DNA from: Haliotis asinina
Lineage: Eukaryota > Mollusca > Gastropoda > Lepetellida > Haliotidae
DNA: 64,000 bases
NCBI RefSeq assembly: GCF_037392515.1
Contig: NC_090295.1
Location: forward strand, 18,244,001-18,308,000
Reading direction: 5' to 3'
Shown in pieces: positions 1 through 59,918 of this stretch. Position 1 is the stretch's first letter. Each line of letters begins with the position of its first letter. Below the pieces are notes generated by a model. That model was not told the DNA's origin and did no database searches. It saw only the letters and a program-made list of their open reading frames with translations. A program made the translations under genes and the position numbers.

Positions 1-2300
1 TATTCTTTCAAAAGAAAATAAGAAAATGAACAGCTAAACCATGGACAGTGTGCTAAGTAATAGAGCATCTTATGCGACTTGTAGTAACAAAGATTGCAAC
101 CACTTTGAAATTTGTGTACTTTCTAAGTTGCACACAACGCTAGCCTTTATGTCAGTCTACATACTGCAGTCATTATAAAACATGAGAATTAAAGCCTAAA
201 TCATTTTGACTCTCTCTGAGTGCAAAGAGATCTAAACAATTTGATTGGTCAAAAGCTTGCACATTGTAGCAGGAATTTGGACAAACCCTGTGTCTTACAA
301 CTCGGCTTGTATGCGATGTCAAATCATTACAAGCTGGGCATTCCAACATTGCAAGTGTGTTCTATGCTACAAGTTGCTACTACAAGTTAAACCATGAGAA
401 TGCACCTTTACAAAGATCTTGTTCTTGGGTATTTGTGCTGTTACACTGCTCCTAAAGACCAAAGGCAAACAAAAAACCAAACAAATATGACTGACTAACT
501 CCACACAAGGCCAATGCCAAATGGATAAAATATTACTAAAATGTGAACAGCAAACAGAAAGAAAATAACACAAACAAAAACAGTGAGTTCTTATTCTACA
601 ACTATTAGATTAATCCAAATAATGAAGGCTAAATTACCCTGGTCTCGTATACGGTATCACATAAATATATGTTGGGTTTAATGAAAAAACTAAGGAATCT
701 AATATGGAATATCATCAATGATGCGTCCTGCTGTGAGTCAAATGTTGAAATTTTAATACCGTGGAACGATACCAAGATGCCTCTAGAACAATATGAGGAC
801 AGAAGCCAATATGCTGACAGAACAAAACACAATATAAATTTCATCCTCAACAAATATAATACAAGTTCCAAGATCCTTCGTCTTTACACTTCAAGAAAGA
901 CAATGTTTAATGACATGTTCCAAGCCTAAATATTTACATTTTATATCACTTTTGTTTTGTATATACCCAACTTAATTGGGAATCTTTAACTTTCACATTA
1001 AATAATTTAAAACCAATGATAATTATGTAAGAAATAAGAAGGAAATGGAGAGTATTTGTATTTTGATGCCTCTTTTCTAAAATTTTAGTTTCATCAACAT
1101 TGTCTTACTGTCCTTTATGACTTGCCTCAAATCGATAATTGAAACTTCAAAACAGAGAACACTTGCCATATACAGCATTCAAACGTTTTAATTTGTATTT
1201 TAATCTAAATATCTAATCTTTTTTGAATACATTATATAACAGCTTCACTGTGGGCTGATAGTATTATTGAGTGAAATGAATTACTTATTTTTATAGACGT
1301 GTGGTGTGGTATAATGGCCATTAAGAATTTCCTTCTTGCACACTAACTCTTTACAAACTGTTAGCAACTAATCCAGATCACTGACTTTTTATCACAGAAA
1401 TCAATTTGTATTTTTCTCTCTGTGGTTCCACTTGTTTTTATGACAAAATCGGAAAGACCAGCAGTTTAATCTTTCCATTTTTGAAAAATTACCAACTTTT
1501 CAGTCAGGCAAACCAAAAATAAACTGTCCTAAATATCATCACACAGAGCAAGAAAATAATTAAACACATGGGAAAACTAAGGAGAGAAAGAAAAACAAGA
1601 TAACCTGTAAAAGAGGCAACTAAATAAGTTTGTTTTCATTTGGAATGTAGGCATTGATAACAATGTAACATATCTATTTACTTTTTCCCACTTGAACTTA
1701 AACACACGGGAAAGGCCATTGAATAAGAACGTAAAAGCCAACAGCAAACAATTGCTTGTAGTTACATGAATAATAAACTGTCACCTATGAAATAACTTGT
1801 CAAATAGTTGATGTTATTAACAGGGAAAGAACAAAATAATCTGTACAAAACAAACATAATTTCAACAACATCTCTAAACAATATTCTAACTCAACAGCGC
1901 TGTTGAGTGTTGGGCCAGACTCACGAAACATTTAGATAATATAGCCTTTGAAAACTTCAACATAGACAGACTAACTTTTGACAGTATATGCCCAAACTTA
2001 GCTGTACATTTATTAATAAATTATTCTAGAATAAAAAAACAGCAAACTTTCGAAACAAAAGTGCTTAACTTCTAGAATTCAGGATGTTACGTCACTTGTA
2101 AGCTAGACTATCATCAACAAAACATGACATAATATGCATTGCAAAAATCATACATATGAACAATAATACTAGCATTAATACAATGATTGTGTGATGTTTA
2201 ACGCTTTCAATATTTGGTCATATCTCACTGACCTGTACTTAATGGAACGTGACAATCCAATGTTGGATGATGTGAACAATGATCTACGTTGAAATGTTGT
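1..2300. other. AT-rich intergenic DNA downstream of the p110 gene
   Basis: I see no exon, repeat family or RNA gene here. The open frame at 669-929 has no recognisable features. Confidence 0.5.
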
Positions 2301-2304
2301 TACA

Positions 2305-2632
2305 GTGAGTGAGCATTGTTTTATGCCGCATTTAGCCATAATCCAGCTATATCACTGCAGGGGATACCAGAAAGAGCTTCACGTATTGTAGGCCACTCAT
2401 GTGGGGAACTGAACCCGGGTCTTCAGCATGACGAGCAAAATCTTTAAGCACTTGGCTACCCCACCACTTCTTAACAACATATGGGTGGTGGGGGTGGTCT
2501 AGTGGCCCTAGCGTTTGCTCTCTAGAACTGGGTTTGATTCCTCATATTGGTTCACATGATATCTATTTCTTGTGTCCCCAACCATGATATTGCTGGAATA
2601 TTGCTAAAAGTGGTGTCAACTAAACTCGCTCC
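2305..2632. mobile_element. SINE family B inverted pair
   Basis: A minus copy (about 2305-2468; GGGGAACTGAACCCGGGTC, CTTGGCTACCCCACC) is followed within about 15 bp by a plus copy (2482-2632; GTGGTCTAGTGGCCCTAGCG, GGGTTTGATTCC). The two tRNA-like heads face each other. Confidence 0.8.
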
Positions 2633-2859
2633 CCGATGTTGTTTCAGTGACAAGAAGCAGCTAAGCCACAGAGCTTGACAAGTAAGGAAGAAAGCCGCAG
2701 GACTTGCCCACCCAATCAATAATCCTTGTCATGTTAGTTGACAGACAATGGAAACTTGAGAACATTCTACCCCTAAAGTTACAAACCAATGATAAACGCA
2801 TGAAAAGGATCTTCTGTCCAGAACACGCCATGACACACCATGTGTCCAAGAAGTCCTTT

Positions 2860-3240
2860 GTATGTGAAACACAAATTCTACATCTGTCATACCATCTCAA
2901 TGACATACACACCATGTCCACGATCTCAGTGGGTCATAACATTTGTCTGATTTATCGTTTTTATGTCCTCCAAACTCTATGTTGTACGCACCTTCTCCAA
3001 ATTATGTACATTGTCTCCATGTCATACAAACTGCCACCGTGCCAGGCACACCTTCTTCATGTAAAACTCACCTTATCTATGTAAGACACACCCTTTCGAT
3101 GTCATCCTATCTATGTAAGAAACACTTTCTCTACGCCAGACACATCCTCCCCATGTCAGACACCCTCTCTATGTCAGACACACCCTCTCCATGTATGACC
3201 CACTTTCTCTATGATGGACACATCCTCTTCAGACACACCA
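2860..3240. repeat. Degenerate short tandem repeat, about 20 bp
   Basis: Variants of CTCTATGTCAGACACACC recur, clearest at 3060-3240. Open frames here have a repetitive, low-complexity sequence and no recognisable domain. Confidence 0.7.
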
Positions 3241-3249
3241 CAATGTAAG

Positions 3250-5060
3250 ATGAACCCAATGCATTTTAAGGCAGTGGTGACATAACTTGCATAATAACCT
3301 AGGTCAAATCTTTTCCAACTCTGTTTGAACACGGAATGCAGTTGCTGAAACCATGACGATTAATGTGTATACTTTCAGAACCACAAGCCTGAACTCAGGA
3401 TTCCAGACAAATGGGAGTTTAACAGAGCTTCACTGTCAACAACATGATCAGATGTGACTGGTCATCTAGAACATGAACAGGACTAATTTGCAAAATATTC
3501 AAAAGAGTACCATATAAACATTAAAAAATACTTTCCATAAAAATGTGCACCATATCAACACAAAAAAGTAGAAAAAAATATTTCAAATTGTTTGAAAATT
3601 ATATAAGGTACAAAATATAGTCAGATGATAATTCTTGCATAGTATATTGAGTAGCTGTCATGATTATCGATTCTGTAAGTTTTTGTTGTCTAAATAATGC
3701 TTTTGAGAAATAACCTCCTCATATCTGAGAGGTGAGACAGTTTGTCATTATGCAAGAGGATTATCAGAAAAAAGCACAGTCAACCGCTTGATGTATTTCT
3801 TGGAAACAGCAACCATAAATAAGTAGTCCATTATCTTGAATTGTATTTTTGACAGGACCATGAATTGTGTTTCTCTTACTCACATATTTTCAAATTTGGT
3901 TTATTAATTCATGCCTTTTAAGTTTCTTCAACTTATAGCTATTACTAATTTTGTTCAGCTTAAGAACTGATAATTAATTTATTTTTTCATAGGCCTGACC
4001 AATTTTATTTCTTGTTTCAAGGATCCACCATGTATTTACAAGAGTAAGAAAAAAAATATAAATTAATTTTCCCTGCTCAAAAAATAATATTTTTATTGGC
4101 CAAAAATGTATACTTGCAGAAGAGTTTGTCTTAGATTGCTTTTTTGGCCCATACACACCTCATACATTGCCAAAAGTCAAATACTTTTAGAATTTAAAAG
4201 TAAAAATGGACAAAAAAATGTTAGGTGTTCCTTGGTGATTTGACTGGCGATGATTAAACGTTTTCTGAGCACAGAACTCTGTAAAACATGATATAAAATT
4301 GTTCTGGCCTTATTACACTAACATATGAATAGTGCCGATATCTAGGATATCTACTCAAAGGTGCTTTGTTTTTTCCCTTGATCACTGGATGTCAATCTCA
4401 TTGGCATGTCGTATTATCATTCTCAGCTCCCTGGGGATCATGAATTTGTATACTACACTTTCTCATTCATATCTGCTCTTAAGTGCTTCGACCATGATTG
4501 ATCTCCCTACAACACTGGTCAAAAGATCACAAAGAAAAAGAGCTGCCTTTGAAATGTTAAAAATTTAAACTAACAAGCACAGGTAGCTGATTCTTTGAAG
4601 AGAGTCCTCTTTGGGGTACCTATAGGCATTTTAATGTCCATTGTAAATTTCTGACAGTTGTAACTATATATTTAACAAAATATTTAGAACACAAAAAACT
4701 ATTTTGACCACCCCCAGAAAAAGAATAGGAGTGACATAACCATCCCATTCTTCTGGGTATTCACAATGTCACTTGTTATATATAAGGAGATATCAGGACT
4801 ACTACACAAGCTTTCAGCAGAAATGGACCACACTCAAGCTATATGGCACCCTGTAAATAATTGTGTCTCAACCAGACAATCCGGTAATTAACAGTATTGA
4901 TCTATGCAATAGGGATATGTGACGAGCTAACCAAGTCAGCAAGATTGACCACCAGATACCTTTAGACTTCCTTACAACAAACATGGGTTACTGTGGCCAA
5001 ATTCTAACTAAGGGTTAGCACTAAGTCTACCACTGAAAAATACTCTGCATGACCAACATT
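3250..5060. other. AT-rich intergenic DNA
   Basis: Nothing recognisable apart from a possible diverged SINE-A trace at 4860-5000 (CAACCAGACAATCCGGTAAT, AACATGGGTTACTG). From 5380 to 6287 I likewise see nothing. Confidence 0.45.
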
Positions 5061-5066
5061 AACGTA

Positions 5067-5378
5067 CTGGCGAACAAGGACAAGTTGGACTGGCACAGAG
5101 AATGTGTGTACAAGAAGTAGGTGGTGCACAGCAGCGAGCAAACCCACGTGGTCTGTGAAAGGGAGAGCAGATGTAGCCTAGTGTACATGCAGTGCATAAT
5201 GATGAAACTGATTCCACAGCTTCACATGACTTGCTCATAAGATTCTCATCTAGTCTCACATGATCACGGTCGTCCTAGGCCCCTTCGCTCACAATGACAA
5301 GACCCAGAGTGCGGCCCTCACACATGCTAATATGGCTTAATTATCAGGTTGGAGATCATACTTATCCTTGTTTGCCAG
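5067..5378. mobile_element. TA-flanked MITE, copy 1 (intergenic)
   Basis: Ends CTGGCGAACAAGGA and, inverted, CTGGCAAACAAGGA, with TA on both sides. The inside matches copy 2 at 23490-23817, for example GTGAAAGGGAGAGCAGATGT and CACATGCTAATATGG. A TA duplication suggests mobilisation by a Tc1/mariner-type transposase. Confidence 0.8.
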
Positions 5379-6287
5379 TAATTTATGAACATTTGCTGTA
5401 AATTGTCAGGAAACTGCTCAACGTATCCTTGTGTGCCTGTAATATGTGACATTTTGCTGTAAACTCAACAACATGTATTTGCTGGTGGTAAATATTGATA
5501 AAAGATAGGTGGTAAATCGTGATATAAGATGGCTAGTAAATACAGATCTGAAATGTTCAGCAAAAACAGGCATGAGATGGGAGGTAAATTAACATTAATG
5601 ATGGCTGGTGAATCAGGATTAAAAATAAGTGGAAAGTCAAACATATAGACATAATCTAGCGGTTGACTGACTTTATAGATAATCTGTCATTTTTTACTAA
5701 AATAAGATGTAATACATTTTGTATAAGCAACATCTTGTGTCCAATAGGAAAAACAGACATATACAAAACTATCCTATAAAAATACCCTTTCTAACATTTT
5801 GTAAGTATTAAATTTCAGCTAGAAACTGTTTCAACAGAATATCGATCTAATGATTGATACACTCAGCAGTTCTTACTAAGCTGAGGACACATATGGAATA
5901 AATATTGAAATAGAAACATTTGGTTTCTTATTCCTATTCATTTGGAAAGGAACACACATCTGTTTGAAAGCATATTCACCTTGTTCATATTATCAGTATG
6001 ACAAACCAAAGTCAAAATACTTTTTCAGGAAATGTACTGAACAGAAAAAGAGCCACAAGTTTCTAAATAATGAAATTTTATAATCCATCTGGCTGTTTAC
6101 TACCAGGGGGAGTGAAGAGGACGGGACAGCCAGGCATGTCAGAAAGGACAGAGACGGCATAGCACAGGTTAATGAATAATCTACTTCGTCTTCAGTAGTG
6201 CACGTGGCAGCTGGCTGTCCCCTTTTCTGAGCTCCTCTCTTGTAACAGTCAGCTGTGTCAAATTTTAAAGATAGTTTGTTAAACAGC

Positions 6288-6381
6288 TTTATTATTAGGA
6301 CACAAATTCTGCAAAAACCTCACAGAGTTAGTATGATGTTTTGATTATGATAAGCATTTCATTGAGTATTTTATGTTTATT
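6288..6381 (-). terminator. Candidate poly(A) signals of the p110 gene
   Basis: Two AATAAA hexamers on the minus strand, at 6376-6381 and 6288-6293, lie 410 and 500 nt past the stop codon. Either would give a 3' UTR of ordinary length. Others further on cannot be ruled out without transcripts. Confidence 0.4.
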
Positions 6382-6790
6382 AGTTTTCAAGTTAGACTGC
6401 AAGTCATCGGTCCACTTTTGAGCCAGACTAAGGGAGGTAATCCAAAAGGATCCACTGCTCCTGTAGTGAAGTCTGTGCAGCTTGTAATGCCACACTTCCT
6501 AACATGGATATAACCTGACTTATCCAGGAATGTGTGCATTCACTGAAACTCCATGAACAGGCCACTTATATTCTCATAGGAATGTGATATTTTATATACA
6601 AAAATATGCAGCAACTTTTTGATAGGAGATATAAATTTTTGGTGCAAGATGCAACCTGCGAGAATTCAGTCTCTTTTGACATTTCCAGCAGAAATTAAAA
6701 CCCAATCTGGAACCAAAAGTCTGAAGTCTGTAATACTGGAATCCTGACAAAGAACGATCAGTACCACTATTGATACACAATCAGCAGCAT

Positions 6791-53732
<46,942 letters not shown>

Positions 53733-53742
53733 TATGGGATAT

Positions 53743-55312
53743 CTAAAGGGAGGTAATTAAAACCGATCATTAGTTTGCATACACTTCATATGATCAAGTG
53801 TGTGTTGTTTCAATTCTGTATTTGGCAAAAGCCAACTTGCATGAGCATTTTTCAGATCACTGCATCTGGAGAAGAAAAATCAGCTAATATGAGCAACGTT
53901 GAAGTTGTCAGAGCACGGTCACACCCAACAACAAAGGTGAAAACCTCACAAGCTATCAGTCTCCTTTGATGGCAAGAACAGCAATTCTATCACAGAATCT
54001 TAAACATTTCCGAGCATGTCTTAAGTGTGTGATTCAGTGGTCAAGATAAATGACTTGGTTGCTGTATGTCATCTCACCACAATTCTCATTATATTAACCA
54101 GTGGATATTTCATTCTCAGGAATAAACACATTCAAAATTTCCAAGGAGTGGTTCAACAAGACAACATTGTGAACAACTGAGAAATGTCAGAAATTTAACT
54201 GCTCTGAGGGTCCTCAATTACCCAACTATGATTAAAAATAATAACAGTAGAAACTTTCTCATATATAAATCTCATAATTATCTTGTACCTGGCTAACACA
54301 GGTTTGTACTTTTAAGCTGGCCTTGAAATACAAGTTTAACTGGCACTGGGAATTAAAATTGACGCCATCTTTTCTTAGCACAAAGGGCTCATATTTTTAG
54401 CAAATAAAAATGTTTGGTAGACTAATGAAGGGCATCTGCAATTGCATAAAACACTGTCACCTACATTCTAAATATAATGTCTTACTGGGTTTTTTTTCTA
54501 AAATCTGTGAGTACAAGTGCAGAGAATTTTAAAAACTTTTTCATTTGGGATGAGTTAGCAGATTTAGGTATTTTGAACCATGAACATGTGTTCAATATAT
54601 GGTCCATATTTGGTCTCAGAGTTAGTTCATCAGAATTTTACCCAAATTATTACTGAACTTAATACTTAGTCACCTAAATGTATATGGTAAAGAGGTCATC
54701 ATGAAGGTAAAAATATAACTATTATTTTAATATAGACTTTGTATAGAGCTATACTCCATCTTACAGAGCACAGTAATTTGGGGCTTATATTTTCTATAAA
54801 CTCTGTTACAAATTTATACACTGTCAAACTTTTCAAAGTGACATCAGTGTTGCAACATAAAATATATAGAAAGCTACTGTATTGTGTTAAAAGCTGTTGA
54901 GCAACATGTTTCTACTATGTTGTCATGCCTAATATTATCCGTGAGAATTTCCAATATACATGTACTTCACAACACAAAACTTTTAAGTGAGACTATAATG
55001 ACTAAATTATCGATTATGAAAGTTTACTTGATATAACAGCTGATAACCATAAAAATTAATAATACATCATCATACGCAACAAAACTGTAAATCCACGATA
55101 TTATATATTTTCAGTTTGGGTCAAATCGGGAAGTAGAAACGCCACATGCTTCCTTATTAAAGTGACATGTAAAACTTCACGAACACCGTTTTTAATTTCA
55201 ATATTCTGAGTAGATAAAAGCAATTGTGAGGAGAACAGGTATAACAATGGTGTTATCGTTGCAAAGCATGCCAGATCTGCCAGCGATTAGCTTGACCAAA
55301 GTGAACACTTAC
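53743..55312. other. Probable 5' UTR intron of the p110 gene
   Basis: Lies between the acceptor of the first coding exon and the candidate donor at 55312. AT-rich, with no repeat recognised. Confidence 0.4.
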
Positions 55313-55480
55313 CAACGAGAGTACCACCCCTTTCTACCCGAAGTTGCTGACATATTTGTTGACTACGATTTGAGCTGATTGCCATTTACTTCCTGGACGT
55401 GACACACCGTGTCATATCTCACTCCGCACACAAAAACATAGTCCCCGTACTGGGATTTACAGTAACTGCAAATACATTCT
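55313..55480 (-). promoter_or_regulatory. Candidate leader exon and promoter region of the p110 gene
   Basis: A strong minus-strand donor, TTG|GTAAGTG, sits with its last exon base at 55313, 1.57 kb upstream of the first coding exon, which itself opens with an acceptor. Upstream lies CAGGAAGTAA, an ETS-like core, and an exact inverted repeat TGACAC-ACC-GTGTCA at 55400-55414. The right end given here is arbitrary. A more distant leader, for example near the CTTCCGGCGCGG stretch at 57797, is also possible. Confidence 0.35.
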
Positions 55481-55841
55481 GTTTGATGTAGAAGCTGAGA
55501 ATTAGAAGACGACTTATCACATTTTATGTAGATTTAAGCATCTTTCAATGTATATTTCTGGATGAAACATATCTACATATATCCCTACGCATACGAGCAC
55601 TTGGGTATTTGCCGACCGCGGGCGCTTCAATTCAAAATGTAGAACAAACAGCTGATATCGTCACAGTATATCTGCATTGCATAATACGTCACGACAAAGA
55701 TATGACAACATGGTATTTGGCAAGTCAGTATGTCAATATTATGAAATATTTGATAAGAACATTATCCCAGAGTGATGATTTTATTCTTGAGCATAATCAT
55801 TTGGGGCAGTATAATCTTGAAGGAGCCGTGCGTGTATTGTT

Positions 55842-55990
55842 GGGCATTGAAGGTGAAAAGGTTTTTATTCACTTTCGAGGAAACTCAGGTTTTGGAGAGT
55901 CATATTGGGTTAATGGGCATTAAAGGTGAAAAGGAGATTTTTATTCACTTACGAAGAAACTGAGGTTTTGGAGATTTATATTGGGTTTTA
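55842..55990. repeat. Two-unit tandem repeat, about 75 bp
   Basis: GGCATTGAAGGTGAAAAGG at 55842 recurs as GGCATTAAAGGTGAAAAGG at 55917, with TTTTTATTCACTT and CTCAGGTTTTGGAGA-like sequence following in both. Confidence 0.8.
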
Positions 55991-56195
55991 GGCAAAGGTG
56001 TATCGATATTGATAATCACCTGTATTCTGTTGCACATTTGAAATTTTCTCTAGTTTAACTGTCATAAAAAGCTTATCCAATTTTAAATTTTATTTTCTTA
56101 GCCCAAAAGAAGAGACAGGATTTAAAAAAAATGATGATAAATTTATATGATGATATCTTTAATAACAATATGTTCAATATTTGATCATATGTATT

Positions 56196-56629
56196 TCGTG
56201 TACACTGCACGTACGCTGGAGCGCTCATGTTTATACGAAAATTGTGAAACCTGAAAATGTAAAACGGGCTATTAATTTCATTCGAAGGACAAACCCTGTC
56301 ACTGATGTTCGATTTCAAGGCATGTTTGCAGAGTTGCATTGACATAGACCAGATCCTGACCTTCCTCCTCAAAATGTTATATGTAAATAATACACTCACA
56401 GTCGCTCATGTTTTAGTTTAAACATATTTCATTCACAGTATGAAAAGGATTGGGGACAAGTTCTTTCACCTTATAAAACCTCTCTCCAAAGATATTTACA
56501 ATCACTCATTACATCACAAGAAATTATTAGAAACAGGGAAAGACTGAAGGACAACAGAGGGAAATGTTATAATACAAATGGTGTAAAGAGAGAAGACGAC
56601 TGGAATCGTTTAGATTTGCATAAGTATTG
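56196..56629 (+). pseudogene. Coding-like relic of unknown origin
   Basis: One frame reads KIVKPENVKRAINFIRRTNP, DVRFQGMFAELH, stop, HRPDPDLPPQNVICK, stop, then QYEKDWGQVLSPYKTSLQRY, ITSQEIIRNRERLKDNRG and REDDWNRLDLHKY to a stop. The composition looks like protein rather than chance AT-rich DNA, but two stops interrupt it and I recognise no family. It may be a decayed gene or part of a mobile element. It lies on the opposite strand from the adjacent LINE. Confidence 0.35.
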
Positions 56630-56744
56630 ATGGACATTTTTGAATATAATTTCATTTTTATGATTTGTCAGATCTGCAATGCCGTTTAAAATAACAGGTA
56701 ATGTAATCACAAAGTTACTACCACTTACATCTAGCTTTTAGCAT

Positions 56745-57485
56745 GACCCTTCTATGTTGACAGTATAAAGAACATATTCTAGGAAATAGTGATGAACATT
56801 TTCTCACTGGTTTCCACATGCGCAGGATGGATCAGTGATTAGCCCTACTCTGTACAGATCGTAGCTTAATTTACTAGCTATATCTATATGGCGTAACGAA
56901 GTATGTAAAATGTTAAATTTTCTAATACCGTAGGAAAAGTACGATGGGGCTGAGTTATATGATGTTATTATGCTTGATTTAAACTTTGATAGAGAAGTAC
57001 AATTCCTAACATCTGTAGATAAATTGTTCCACAATCTTATAGTCAATGGGAAGAACGTGAAAATTTGTTATTCTTGTTCTTTGCAAGCAGATATTGTTTG
57101 AATTTCTGAGATTATATTGACTCCTGGAGCCCACGCATAGAGGAATTATTTCTTTTAGGTAGACTGGACGTTTGTTGTTTTGAATATTATAGAACAAAGA
57201 CAGTTTTCGTATTCTTCTACGCTCTGTTAGTGCTTCCAAGCCCGTTTCATAATAAATTAGTTAAAAGAGGAGTATTTAGGAAGTCCGGTAATAATTCTTG
57301 CAGCCTCCATCTGCAGTCTTTCCAATTTTAAACTTAGTTCTTTTCTGCAGCCAACCCAGACTTCGCATGCGTACTCAAAGTGAGGTCTTATGAAAACTCT
57401 GTAAATATTTAGATGTGTATTTCTGTTAAAAATATATTTAAGTTTTCTCATTGAGTAAATCATTTTAGAGGTTTGGGAAACAACA
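56745..57485 (-). mobile_element. LINE remnant, reverse transcriptase C-terminal part
   Basis: Broken frames read in order YRVFIRPHFEYACEVWVGCR, LERLQMEAARIITGLPKYSS, ETGLEALTERRRIRKLSLFY, TIRLWNNLSTDVRNCTSLSK and LITDPSCACGNQ. These match the end of non-LTR reverse transcriptases, where a YACxVWxG block is followed by LERLQxxAARIITG, RRxxRKLSLFY, LWNxLxxxxRxxxSLxxFK and a CxCG...H zinc knuckle. At least two frameshifts and a stop are present, and the polymerase core is absent, as expected of a 5'-truncated copy. Confidence 0.82.
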
Positions 57486-57936
57486 TTAGATACATGGGAC
57501 TACTCACTCATGTCGTTGGGATAGAATTTGGAACAGTTCCCATGAGGCGTAAAACAATATTCATTCACAGTTCTGCCTAAATACCATGTGTATCAACGTT
57601 AATAATCATATTTTGTAATCATAAGTGACTCCAGTTTATTTAGCATGGCTTTATATGCCAAAATGCACTGCTGCTCATAAGATTACACTGTAAAACAGGG
57701 TATATCAATACCAAACCGGAGTTACGGAATACATAAATAGAATTGACAGAACGGGTATATAACAGCCACGAACGTATACATCCAGACTGGAAATCCTACT
57801 TCCGGCGCGGAGGCCTTGAATCTAGGAAATCCTTCATCGCCTATCTGGGGTTGTGAAATGGAGATCCCGATCATGTGCGGAACAAGTTATATTTCGTATA
57901 TCACTTCTCAGTGTACATACAGATTACAGTACTGTT

Positions 57937-58017
57937 GTCGGGTTGAATCCGATCCGGGACTCCCCAGAGTCAGGCACCTTGTCACCATCACACTAAACCA
58001 GCCGTCTAACGAACACA
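57937..58017 (-). repeat. tRNA-like sequence, relative of the one at 9959
   Basis: GGCTGGTTTAGTGTGATGG and CCGGATCGGATTCAACCCG on the minus strand, with GGTGCCTGA between, also found in the 9959 copy. The anticodon stem region is not cloverleaf-like. Confidence 0.4.
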
Positions 58018-58380
58018 GCCACCGTGACTTCCACAAAAATGGTAGTCTGACAACATGGTAGTCTGGACCATGGACTTTGTGTACCCTTCTGATAAGTGCC
58101 TATTGGCACTTCCTCGGTCGAAAATAATGATCATGCGTTCATGCATTTTGTATGGAAGCGTGTTGATGCCACATTCTAAAACATATTATCAATGTAAGTT
58201 TTCTTACATACCTTTGTTAAAGCTAATCACAGCTATACGTCGATCATACTAACATTTACAAAAATGACACTTTCACCTATGTAACTGATTCTTTTATTCA
58301 CGGGGGATATATACATCAACGGTGTTATAATCGTGCTTCTCCTAACTGAAACCGAGATGATGGGATTGGTTGGTTGGTTG

Positions 58381-58545
58381 CTTGCTTAACGCTGCCCTCA
58401 GCAATATTCCAGCTATATATGGTGGCAGCCTGTAAATAAACAAATACGGGCCAATCAATCAAATGACTAACGGCATGAACATCATCAACGCAATTAGGGT
58501 ACGATGACATATGTTAAGGTACACGACGCCGTTAGTCGCCTTTTG
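58381..58545 (-). mobile_element. SINE family A, followed by an inverted tail fragment
   Basis: CCTCAGCAATATTCCAGCTA to CGCCGTTAGTCGCCTTTT. It is followed at 58553-58580 by TTGCAATATTGCTGAGTGCT, a tail fragment in the opposite sense. Confidence 0.7.
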
Positions 58546-58777
58546 ATCAGGTATTGCAATATTGCTGAGTGCTTCGTTGAACAACAAAACGATTTTGAAG
58601 GTGCATCCTTATATGCAGGATATATTAGACGAACGCTTAAGTTCTGAATATATGTAATTTTGACAGAAATAATAACTAGCCCCAGTACGCGAGACTGCGG
58701 TCCTGAAACCTAGTTGTTGAAATCTTGTTTCATTGAGGTCTTCATCATTGCACAGGGCTGATACCGATTTTTGAGGA

Positions 58778-58807
58778 TGTGTGCGTGCGTGCGTGCGTGC
58801 GTGCGTG
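58778..58807. repeat. GTGC microsatellite
   Basis: About seven GTGC units in the intergenic region. Confidence 0.95.
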
Positions 58808-59172
58808 TTGAGAAATTGAGAAAAGGGGGGCGGGGCTGTGCACATTTTCACCCGATTTCATTGGTCATTTACCAAAATTCCAGGACGAAAGAGGGGAGGG
58901 GCTGGAGGTATGTAGCCCTGCACCCCGACCTCCTCTGGATCCGCCTGTTGATAGGAATCGAGTTTGGATCAGGCAATACAGTGATTGAGAAGGTTTGCAT
59001 CAACGACGCCTGCGAGCTGGACCTCGTGACGCTGTCACTCAGCTATTGTGTAACTATCTTGCTGAAGCAGGGCACCTATCGTTAGAAAATCCCACTAAAG
59101 CATGACACCTATATTTGAAGCCCACTGACATGCATGCATCATCGCGTTTAATAAACAGTGCATCACGAAAGA

Positions 59173-59401
59173 GTGAGTATCATTTTACGCCGCTTTTAGC
59201 AATATTCCAGCGAGGCACCACCAAAGAGTAATGTTTTCGAAAGGCGGTAGGCTAGTCTCTTGGTTAAAGCGTTCGTTCGTAACGCCGAAGCCACGTTCGG
59301 GGTTCAATTCTCCACATGGGTTCAATGTGTGAAGCTCATTTGTGGAGTCGGCCACCGTGACATTGCAGCATTATTGCTAAAAGCGGCGTAAAACTAATTT
59401 C
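59173..59401. mobile_element. SINE family B, inverted tail fragment and plus-strand copy
   Basis: A 44-bp tail fragment (CATTTTACGCCGCTTTTAGC) on the minus strand, then a complete plus copy at 59239-59401: TAGGCTAGTCTCTTGGTTAA, GGGGTTCAATTCTCC and GCTAAAAGCGGCGTAAAACT. This is one of the clearest A-box and B-box pairs in the window. Confidence 0.78.
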
Positions 59402-59590
59402 AACGCATTTCATGGTTCATTTTAGCAAGCAGTCATTAGCGGCTGCCACACAAAAGTGAATGTGGCACGTTGCCCCGTTATGTTAATCCACCCTCAAGTT
59501 GGACTACCTGTGTCGGGAGAATATAGCGACATTACCTGTTGAATATTAGTCAGCTGTGACACATGCCTGTATGTTTTATGTTTACTTGTT

Positions 59591-59878
59591 GTTTTACGCC
59601 GCACTCAGCAATATTCTTGCTGTACGGCTGTCTGAAACTAATCGAGTCTGGACCAGATAATCCAGTGATCAACAGCAAGAGCACCAATCTACGCAGCTGG
59701 ACTACGATGACGTGTTAACGAAGCCTGATCGCCCAGTGCCGTTATTCGCCTCTTACAACATGGACCAGACAATCCAGTGATCAACAACATGAGCATCGAT
59801 CTGCGCAATTGGGAACCGATGACATGTGTCAACCAAGTCACCAAGCCTGACCGCCCAATCCCGTTATTCGCCTCTTAC
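59591..59878 (-). mobile_element. SINE family A with internal tandem duplication
   Basis: The block from TGGACCAGACAATCCAGTGA to CGCCTCTTAC occurs twice, near 59648-59758 and 59761-59877. The second copy is closer to the family consensus, so this may be a SINE inserted within or beside another rather than a simple duplication. Confidence 0.7.
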
Positions 59879-59918
59879 TAGAGGGTTAACGGAACTATTG
59901 TAACTAGGTCCTGTGAAG

